DNA of 23,750 bases, from positions 1 to 23,750 of the forward strand of contig CAMPCR010000010.1 in the NCBI GenBank assembly GCA_946646575.1, written 5' to 3'. Shown piece after piece: positions 14,702 through 20,850 of this stretch. Numbering within the stretch: position 1 is the first letter of the stretch; each line of letters begins with the position of its first letter. This DNA comes from UBA3222 sp002363035 (GTDB taxonomy: Bacteria; Verrucomicrobiota; Verrucomicrobiia; Opitutales; UBA9783). Below the pieces are notes generated by a model. It ran no database searches, was not told the origin of the DNA, and saw only the letters and a program-made list of their open reading frames with translations. A program made the position numbers and the translations under genes.

Positions 14702-16138
14702 ATGCGCGTTTTGATCGCAACTCCCGAGTGTTTCCCGTTCGTTACTACGGGCGGTTTGGGAGAAATGGTGAGCGGGTTCGTAAAAGCACTGGCACGACGC
14801 GGACACGAGGTGCACGTCGGATTGCCGCTGTACGGGAGCGTTTGCCCGAATGGCGATTGGACAAAGACCGATAATATCGCGGTACCGTTTGGCGGCGGGA
14901 TACGTTTGTGCAGCGTTTGGACGCATTGCTCCGAAGGCGTAACGTATCATTTTATAGAATATCATGCGTATTTCGGCGGAAGCAATGTCTACGGCGGCGA
15001 AAACGAAGGCGAACGTTTCGCGTTCTTTTGCCGCGCTTTGCTTGCAATGTGCGAAACGTTCCGTTGGATTCCCGATGTGATTCATGCGCACGATTGGACG
15101 ACGGCACTGTTGCCCGTGTACCTGAATACAACCCTATCGCACACGCCGTTGTGTCAAACGGCGACGGTTTTTACCATCCATAATTTGAACTACCAGGGGC
15201 TTTTTTTGCCGTCTCTGCTGTATCGGGCGGAAATTCCGATGTCCGAATTTCGTTCCGATCGTCTGGAAGCGTTGGGATATGTTAATTTTCTTAAAGGTGC
15301 GCTGTATCACGCCACGAAATTGACGACGGTCAGCCCGCATTACGCAAAGGAAATTCAAACGCCTTCCTTCGGTTGCGGTCTGGATGATGTTTTGCGCTTT
15401 AAAGCGGCGGATTTGATCGGCATTCTGAACGGTATCGATACGGCGCGTTGGGATCCGTCAAGCGATCCGTCGATTGCAGCGCATTACACATGTCACAATT
15501 TGGAGCCGAAAGAAACCTGCAAACGGGCATTGCGGCAGATTTTGCAACTGCCGAATGAACCCGTGCCCTTGTTTGGCGTCGTGAGCCGTCTGTGCGAACA
15601 AAAAGGGCTCGATGTGCTTTTGGAGATTTTGCCGTACCTTTTGCGGAACTTGTCGATGCAGTTAATCGTCATGGGAAACGGCGAACCGTCGTTGGAAGCG
15701 CGCTTGTGCGATTTGGAACGCAATTTTCCGAACCGTCTGCGCGTCAAAATCGGTTATGAGGCGGATTTGGCGCACAAAATTTACGCCGGTTGCGATTTTT
15801 GCGTGATGCCGAGCCGTTTTGAACCGTGCGGGCTTAATCAAATGTATGCCCTGCGTTACGGCATGTTGCCGATCGTGCGCGAAACGGGCGGTTTGGCGGA
15901 TACGGTTGAAAATTGCGACGAGATCAACGGTCGCGGTTGCGGGTTCGTCTTTCGGGATTTGACGAACGATGCACTTTACAATACCGTCGGCTGGGCATGC
16001 GCGACATATTTTGACCGTCCGCAATTATTCCGAACCCTGCAACAAAACGCCATGAAACGCAATTTCGGCTGGGAACGCTCGGTGCAAGCGTACGAAGAAG
16101 TGTACCAGTGGGCGGTGGAACGGAGAAGGGGTGAGTAA
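14702..16138 (+). CDS. glgA: Glycogen synthase (GT5, ADP-glucose type)
   Basis: GlgA extends alpha-1,4-glucan chains from ADP-glucose. The 478-residue length is typical of bacterial GT5 enzymes. Visible marks are MRVLIATPECFPFVTTGGLG at the N-terminus, HAHDWTTALLPVYL, LNGIDTARWDP, GVVSRLCEQKGLDVLLEILP, and the C-terminal GT-B block PSRFEPCGLNQMYALRYG followed by RETGGLADTV, with the catalytic-type Glu. The usual KTGGL loop reads TTGGL: residue 15, Lys in E. coli GlgA and important for ADP-glucose binding, is Thr here. The ATG at 14702 matches the normal family start. It is transcribed alone from a strong promoter, and no other glycogen gene is in the window. Confidence 0.95.
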   Translation: MRVLIATPECFPFVTTGGLGEMVSGFVKALARRGHEVHVGLPLYGSVCPNGDWTKTDNIAVPFGGGIRLCSVWTHCSEGVTYHFIEYHAYFGGSNVYGGENEGERFAFFCRALLAMCETFRWIPDVIHAHDWTTALLPVYLNTTLSHTPLCQTATVFTIHNLNYQGLFLPSLLYRAEIPMSEFRSDRLEALGYVNFLKGALYHATKLTTVSPHYAKEIQTPSFGCGLDDVLRFKAADLIGILNGIDTARWDPSSDPSIAAHYTCHNLEPKETCKRALRQILQLPNEPVPLFGVVSRLCEQKGLDVLLEILPYLLRNLSMQLIVMGNGEPSLEARLCDLERNFPNRLRVKIGYEADLAHKIYAGCDFCVMPSRFEPCGLNQMYALRYGMLPIVRETGGLADTVENCDEINGRGCGFVFRDLTNDALYNTVGWACATYFDRPQLFRTLQQNAMKRNFGWERSVQAYEEVYQWAVERRRGE

Positions 16139-16499
16139 AAAAGCGGGAGGTTTGCGGGATTGTAAGGATAAAGTTTTCTGTTTTTCGGGAAAAATTGCTT
16201 TAATCACATGCCAAAAGAACGGCTGGAGGGTGGATTTTTATCGATTTTTACAACAACCTGCTCCGCCTTTAAGCGTTTTTGTATTTCTTTATCGTACTAA
16301 ATAACCGTGGAACGACTTCGAACCCTACCTCTCTCCAAGCAAGGTTTTTCGTTTTTTATCTATATGCAGGTGCCTTGTCAAAAGACGGCAATAATTTTAA
16401 AACATCAACAACCGGGAGAGCTCAAGCCACCCCCATACTTAAGGATACTCTTTCGAAAATCCTGAAGCTATATCAAACGGCGTGTTTTCCGCGATGAGC
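16139..16499. other. AT-rich intergenic region between glgA and a lipoprotein gene
   Basis: The 3' ends of glgA (+) and the IPT/TIG lipoprotein (-) face each other across 361 bases. A rightward 72-codon frame (16279-16497) shows no protein-like features. No clean terminator for either gene is visible. A near-consensus leftward promoter lies inside at 16353-16381. Confidence 0.5.
16353..16381 (-). promoter_or_regulatory. Orphan leftward promoter candidate
   Basis: On the minus strand a perfect TTGACA (16376-16381), 17 bases, TAAAAA (16353-16358). It points into the end of glgA in antisense orientation, with no leftward gene after it. Confidence 0.4.
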
Positions 16500-17471
16500 C
16501 TAATTCTGCGCTTCTTCGCTCTTCCCTTTCTCCGCATCCTCACTCGTCGTCGCTTCTCCCGCTTCTCTCTCTCTTTTTTCTCCGACAACCTCAATCGGTA
16601 CCGTCAGTTCATCAAATCCCTGCGCCGAAACGTATAAGTGACCTTTGTCCGGTTCGCCGCCTTCGATGGAGACTGTCGCAGTATCTTCGCCCGTTGCGAG
16701 GCGCACTTCCGGCATGATGACGCTGTTCGGAATGTCGGTGGTAACGTTAATATACAAGTCGCTCGGGGACGGTCTGTTGGCGCGAAGCGTAAAGTCCGTT
16801 TTTTCGCCGACGTGCAGCGAAATTTCCGTCGGCTCTGCCGCAAAACGACCGCTGTCGATGAGTAAATTGCCGACGAAATGCATTTCTTCGCCGACCGTTA
16901 CAGACACGGGATACATTTTCCCGACCGTCACCGCCGGGACGCGGAACGACAGCACGTTTTCCGAAAGCAATTCCGTCGGTGCATCGTAATCGCCGACGCG
17001 GATGCGGTTGTTTGCCGTAAAGCCGCTCCCGAGGACGCGCACTTCGCTTCCCACGGGGGCGCGGTCAATTTCCAGCGACAAATTGCCGAAGCCCGAAATC
17101 GAAAACGACGCCAGCGGGGTTTTGCGCACATAACTCTTTATGCGCCCGGAGCGATACTGCTCATAGCTGACCTGAAAATAATACTTGGCGTCCGTCCGCG
17201 ACGCATCCAACTCATGGTCATAATAGTATAGTCCCTCCATATCCGCGTCCTGCCGTAACGGAAACTGTTGCCCGTCGATGACCAACAGCGGCTTAAACGT
17301 ATCTGGAACCAACTTTTGTAGATTCACGGCGCACTGTACCGTAAAACGATATAAATTCGACGGATTGCGCTTCGCCGTTTGCGGCGTCAGATTGGTGACG
17401 TACTGCGATCCGCATCCCGACAGCAGACCGCAACCAACAACCGCGATAAGACGTAAAGCATGTTTTTTCAT
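16500..17471 (-). CDS. IPT/TIG-domain lipoprotein
   Basis: With the start at ATG 17471 (MKKHALRLIAVVGC) the lipobox is LLSGC with the lipidated Cys at position 20, so the mature protein is anchored in a membrane, probably the outer one. The frame begins six codons earlier at ATG 17489, but the later start gives a classic signal peptide. Order of parts: a beta-rich domain (about 20-120, with YYYDHELD and YYFQVSYEQYRSG), an IPT/TIG immunoglobulin-like domain (about 125-210, SLEIDRAPVGSEVRVLGSGF and NRIRVGDYDAPTELLS), a second beta domain and a Glu/Lys/Ala-rich low-complexity tail (GEKREREAGEATTSEDAEKG). It is likely a structural or binding envelope protein. Divergent from hemW by only 47 bases. 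Confidence 0.8.
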   Translation of the reverse strand: MKKHALRLIAVVGCGLLSGCGSQYVTNLTPQTAKRNPSNLYRFTVQCAVNLQKLVPDTFKPLLVIDGQQFPLRQDADMEGLYYYDHELDASRTDAKYYFQVSYEQYRSGRIKSYVRKTPLASFSISGFGNLSLEIDRAPVGSEVRVLGSGFTANNRIRVGDYDAPTELLSENVLSFRVPAVTVGKMYPVSVTVGEEMHFVGNLLIDSGRFAAEPTEISLHVGEKTDFTLRANRPSPSDLYINVTTDIPNSVIMPEVRLATGEDTATVSIEGGEPDKGHLYVSAQGFDELTVPIEVVGEKREREAGEATTSEDAEKGKSEEAQN

Positions 17472-17518
17472 AGACCGAAACCGTTCCATAGCTTATTTTT
17501 TTCTAAAACGCCCCTTTC

Positions 17519-18619
17519 ATGCAAGCGTTAAGTTTGGGTCTTTACGTTCATGTGCCGTTTTGTCCGAACGCCTGCGGGTACTGTCACTTTTATAAATGCC
17601 GACCGACCGCTTCATCGGTAAAACGCTTTTTGGGACAAATTTCTCTTGAGTACGAACGTTGGCAGAACGTTTGGGAGGGGCGACCTTTTGAAACCCTCTA
17701 TTGGGGCGGCGGCAGTCCGAGCTGTTTGGACGTTGATGCTTTACGCGCCTTGGGACGTTTATGCCCGACGACGGAACATCTGAAAGAATGGACGGTGGAA
17801 GTTTCCCCGACGTCGATTACGGAGGAAAAACTTCATGTTTTAAAGGAGCTCGGTGTCACTCGTCTCTCTCTGGGTGTGCAAAGTTTTAACGTTCAAACGT
17901 TGCAAAAACTGGGACGCAAACAAACGCCGCAACAGGTTTATGACGCGTTTGAAAAAATGCGTGCCGTCGGCTTTAAGAATATCAATCTGGATTTAATCTT
18001 TCCGCCCGACTTTACGTCCCTTGAGGCCTGGAAAGCGGATTTAAAGGCGGCGATTGCCTTGCGTCCCGAACATCTTTCAACGTACTGTTTAGCGTATGAG
18101 AATGAAGCGGGTTCTTTCACGCCCGAGGCGTATCAACGCGTTGACAACGATCACGAGGCGGATTTTTATCGCTTTACATGGGAATTTTTGGAGCAAAACG
18201 GTTATCGACATTATGAAGTTTCGAATTTTGCGCGCCTCGGATACGAATGCCGACATAATGTCAATACCTGGCGCATGCAGGAGTGGCTCGGTTGGGGACC
18301 CGCCGCGGCGTCGCAGTTTCATTTGAAACGTTTTCAAAATTCCCGTTCTTTAGACTATGCTTTCGGCGAAACCGTCGAAAACGTCTCTTTGACGGAGGAG
18401 GATTTGTGTAAGGATTGTCTTATTTTCGGATTGCGTATGTGCGACGGCGTGGATTTAAATGAACTGCAACGGCGTTTCCCGGAAGTGGATTTAAAAATTT
18501 ATCAACCGCTGTGGGAACGCTTTGAACGGGAAGGATGGGTGGTTTTTGAAAACAATCGCGTGCGCTGCACGACGAAAGGTCTGCTGTTGGCGGACGGCTT
18601 GGCGTCGGAACTGCTCTGA
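17519..18619 (+). CDS. hemW: Radical SAM heme chaperone HemW (coproporphyrinogen oxidase-like)
   Basis: HemW is a radical SAM protein related to HemN. It lacks the oxidase role and acts as a heme chaperone in the species studied; older annotations call it oxygen-independent coproporphyrinogen III oxidase. The 366-residue length fits HemW rather than HemN (about 450). The cluster motif CPNACGYC gives Cys15, Cys19 and Cys22 (CX3CX2C), in LYVHVPFCPNACGYCHFYK. Further marks are TLYWGGGSPSCL, TVEVSPTSI, LGVTRLSLGVQSF, NLDLIFPPDF and HYEVSNFARLGYECRHNVN followed by W, as in HemW. The C-terminal HemN_C-type winged helix follows. No ribosome site is seen before ATG 17519. Confidence 0.93.
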   Translation: MQALSLGLYVHVPFCPNACGYCHFYKCRPTASSVKRFLGQISLEYERWQNVWEGRPFETLYWGGGSPSCLDVDALRALGRLCPTTEHLKEWTVEVSPTSITEEKLHVLKELGVTRLSLGVQSFNVQTLQKLGRKQTPQQVYDAFEKMRAVGFKNINLDLIFPPDFTSLEAWKADLKAAIALRPEHLSTYCLAYENEAGSFTPEAYQRVDNDHEADFYRFTWEFLEQNGYRHYEVSNFARLGYECRHNVNTWRMQEWLGWGPAAASQFHLKRFQNSRSLDYAFGETVENVSLTEEDLCKDCLIFGLRMCDGVDLNELQRRFPEVDLKIYQPLWERFEREGWVVFENNRVRCTTKGLLLADGLASELL

Positions 18620-18655
18620 GAGCGGCGGAATTTTACAAAAACACCTTAAAGAAAC

Positions 18656-18682
18656 TTGACAGACGTTCTTTACACCCACAAT
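18656..18682 (+). promoter_or_regulatory. Candidate promoter for the lipoprotein pair
   Basis: Perfect TTGACA (18656-18661) with CACAAT (18677-18682) after a short 15-base spacer; other -10 choices are poorer. The 13-base repeat array begins six bases downstream. Confidence 0.35.
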
Positions 18683-18687
18683 CTCAA

Positions 18688-18748
18688 GTGCGTTGAGTGC
18701 GTGCGTTGAGTGCGTGCGTTGAGTGCGTGCGTTGAGTGCGTGCGTTGA
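18688..18748 (+). repeat. 13-base tandem repeat, 4.7 exact copies
   Basis: The unit GTGCGTTGAGTGC occurs four times without change (18688, 18701, 18714, 18727) plus nine bases of a fifth copy. It ends 17 bases before the ATG of the BamE-like lipoprotein gene. As the unit is not a multiple of three and carries GTG and TTG codons, copy-number change would shift any frame started within it and change the leader length. Confidence 0.97.
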
Positions 18749-18765
18749 AAAAGTTGGTAAAAACA

Positions 18766-19257
18766 ATGGAAGACAACGCAGTCGTGAGGAAGTGCGGGTT
18801 TTGTATTATCGTCGCACTTTGTTTTCTTTTATCCGGATGCGGCGAGACATCGCGACCGTATCGCAATTCCGAGTTCACGTACGGCAACATGAAGTGGCAT
18901 TTGGAAAAAGGCAAGACGCACAAGAGTGAGGTTTTGGAAACATTTGGTCCGCCAAATATTACTTCGACCGACAGCGAAGGCTTGGATATGTGGGTGTACC
19001 AGAAGATGTCGACGTCCAAAATCGAGAGTGCCTTCGGCGGGGGTTTGAATTTGTCGGCGTTGATAAACGAAGTTTCGGGGAACGTGATGGGCGGTCGGCT
19101 TGCTCAGGCAGGTGTAAAAGGTAACCTCGGCGGTAACGGCGGCTTTCAGGGCGGCAAACATACGTCGACGCAATCGTCAAAAACGTGCACCATGATTTTG
19201 AAATTCAACGATCGCGGCATTTTGGTCGAATATCGCTTTCGCACGAGCAATTTCTGA
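18766..19257 (+). CDS. Small lipoprotein resembling the BamE/SmpA-OmlA fold
   Basis: Starting at ATG 18766 the protein has 163 residues. The signal peptide MEDNAVVRKCGFCIIVALCF ends in the lipobox LLSGC, lipidated Cys25. The segment WHLEKGKTHKSEVLETFGPP (the K-G-x-x-x-x-E-V-x-x-x-F-G-x-P pattern), then SEGLDMWVYQKM, and near the end TCTMILKFNDRGILVEYRFR is the pattern of BamE-like domains, though the middle is replaced by a Gly-rich stretch (GNLGGNGGFQGGKH). The open frame extends back to GTG 18736 inside the tandem repeat, so earlier GTG/TTG starts are possible. No ribosome site is apparent. Followed by a second lipoprotein gene 119 bases on. Likely outer-membrane located; true membership of the BAM complex is not shown. 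Confidence 0.8.
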   Translation: MEDNAVVRKCGFCIIVALCFLLSGCGETSRPYRNSEFTYGNMKWHLEKGKTHKSEVLETFGPPNITSTDSEGLDMWVYQKMSTSKIESAFGGGLNLSALINEVSGNVMGGRLAQAGVKGNLGGNGGFQGGKHTSTQSSKTCTMILKFNDRGILVEYRFRTSNF

Positions 19258-19376
19258 GTCTTTTCCGAAAGCACAACGATGAGTTCGGGAGTCGAGGGTA
19301 AAAATGCGAACCGAAACCGTCGGTGGATGTGCGTCTGTTGCCTGTGAACACGGTGGCTTTTACACGAAAATAAAGC

Positions 19377-19856
19377 ATGAGGAATAGGAAATCTTATTTG
19401 AAGTTTTTTGCGTTGACGGTCGTTTGTTGTTTGCTCGGCGGATGCGGCGGTGCGCCGAAGATGACGTCGTTGCAACTGAAATCCCTGCAGGAGCGCGAGT
19501 TTGAAAGCAACAAAAAGACGGTGTTTGCGAGTACCGTGTCGGTCTTGCAGGATTTGGGCTACCTGATCAAAACGGTGGATTACAAAGGCGGATTGATTAC
19601 GGCGGAAAGCCCGTTGGAAGTCAGCCGCAATTATCTGACGTGGAACAAGAGCTCCAAACGAACCGGCGTCAGTGCCTTCGTGGATGAGTTCCCGAGAAAA
19701 ACGACCGTTCGTTTGAATTTCGTCGTCAATGACGTTTCGGAACATTGGTTCAGTAAGGATACGACCGAAGAAACCGTGATTTTGGATCCGAGCGTGTACA
19801 ATGAAATTTTTGATAAAATCGGTGAAAGTATCTTCCTGCGGGAGGGGATGAATTAA
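19377..19856 (+). CDS. Small lipoprotein of unknown function
   Basis: A 159-residue protein with signal peptide MRNRKSYLKFFALTVVCCLL and lipobox LLGGC, lipidated Cys23. The mature part has FASTVSVLQDLGYLIKTVDY followed by KGGLITAES, a two-layer alpha/beta pattern seen in many small envelope lipoproteins (BamC-like in outline only), then TTVRLNFVVNDVSEHWF. The last block, DPSVYNEIFDKIGESIFL, is a typical closing helix. It follows the BamE-like gene in the same direction and is probably cotranscribed, so both may serve the outer membrane. A longer leftward frame on the opposite strand (19146-19985) overlaps both and looks like a shadow. Confidence 0.78.
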   Translation: MRNRKSYLKFFALTVVCCLLGGCGGAPKMTSLQLKSLQEREFESNKKTVFASTVSVLQDLGYLIKTVDYKGGLITAESPLEVSRNYLTWNKSSKRTGVSAFVDEFPRKTTVRLNFVVNDVSEHWFSKDTTEETVILDPSVYNEIFDKIGESIFLREGMN

Positions 19857-19944
19857 GAAAGCCGTTGTTTCGTTTATTCCTGCCGAATACAGATTTGGTG
19901 AAGAAATAAAAGAAATTTGTTTTTTGTTGTTCGAACGAATATCT

Positions 19945-20634
19945 TTACCGTCGTAAATCAACGTACTTTGAGTAACCTTTGGCAATATCGACCGCCCGTT
20001 GAAGGCGATGTTCTTCTTTCAGACGTTCGAAGGCATTCCGCGGTTCTGCTTCTCCGCGACACCGTTGCAGGTACCAACGGCTTTCTTCCTTGAGCATCCG
20101 ACCGATGTCGTGCAGTGCGTTTTCGTCCGCCCAAAACGGGGATAATGTGGTGCGAAATTCGTATGTCTCGGGAGGACGTTGTAACAGCAATTCCACGGAA
20201 GCGTTCAAGTTCGTGAGCAAGGAAGAGGCTTCGTTCGGATGCGCCAATTTGAGATAACGTTTCGGCGAAGTCTTTAAGTCCATCGCAACGTAATCAACCT
20301 CGGGCGCAACCGATTTCAAAACCTCCGAACGGCTGCCGTTGGTGTCGAGCTTTATTTTTAAATTCAGAGCCTTGAAATGTTCGATGAGCTGGGAAAGTAA
20401 ATCTTCTTGTAACGTCGGTTCGCCGCCGCTGATGCACACACCCGTTAAAAGTCGTCGTGCATCGCGCAGGTAAGATAAAATTTGTTCCGACGTCCAACCG
20501 TTGTGCTCGACATCCGCTTCCAGATTTTGATTGTGACAATAGGAACAGTGAAAATTGCATCCGGGTATGAAAACAACGGCACAAACTTCGCCGGGATAAT
20601 CCACCAGTGAATGTTTCAGAAAGCCGAATTTCAT
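19945..20634 (-). CDS. nrdG: Anaerobic ribonucleotide reductase activating protein (radical SAM)
   Basis: NrdG uses an iron-sulfur cluster and S-adenosylmethionine to put the glycyl radical on NrdD. The motif CNFHCSYC gives Cys26, Cys30 and Cys33. SAM-binding GGEPT is at 70-74. DTNGSRSEVLKSV and VDYVAMDLKTSPKRY also match the longer NrdG type (about 230 residues), which lies near class III reductases in many anaerobes. It follows nrdD after 216 bases on the same strand; the gap holds small inverted repeats such as CGAAC-AAC-GTTCG. An AAAGGGA directly before the ATG may be the ribosome site. Confidence 0.93.
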   Translation of the reverse strand: MKFGFLKHSLVDYPGEVCAVVFIPGCNFHCSYCHNQNLEADVEHNGWTSEQILSYLRDARRLLTGVCISGGEPTLQEDLLSQLIEHFKALNLKIKLDTNGSRSEVLKSVAPEVDYVAMDLKTSPKRYLKLAHPNEASSLLTNLNASVELLLQRPPETYEFRTTLSPFWADENALHDIGRMLKEESRWYLQRCRGEAEPRNAFERLKEEHRLQRAVDIAKGYSKYVDLRR

Positions 20635-20850
20635 ATTCCCTTTATTCTATGGTTTAAGAGAAAATTGCGGTCATTATCTTTGAGAGAGAAGAACAACGCC
20701 CCCGTTCGAAGCCGTTCGACAACCGCGAACAACGTTCGGAGCTCTTCGATTACTCCACGTTACACGGTATTAACGGGAACATTCCTTTTGAGAAAAACGC
20801 ACCTCTTCACGTGCGAAACTTCACGCGTGCGTTTCCGTTCGCGCAACCGC

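Noticed and set aside
16300..16345. Possible tRNA (GGTTCGAAGTC on minus strand)
   Set aside because: The flanking bases do not form a T stem and no acceptor or anticodon stem can be built.
16279..16497. Rightward 72-codon frame after glgA
   Set aside because: No ribosome site or recognisable protein features; it lies in AT-rich intergenic DNA.
18688..18748. Tandem array as a CRISPR
   Set aside because: Units of 13 bases abut without spacers, so it is a simple tandem repeat.
18491..18766. Leftward frame encoding a repetitive THALNARTQR peptide through the 13-base repeats
   Set aside because: It merely reads the tandem repeat and the end of hemW in antisense; no start or ribosome evidence.
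19146..19985. Leftward 279-codon frame opposite the two lipoprotein genes
   Set aside because: The rightward lipoprotein genes have clear signal peptides and lipoboxes; the opposite product is His/Arg/Gln-rich, as expected for a shadow frame.
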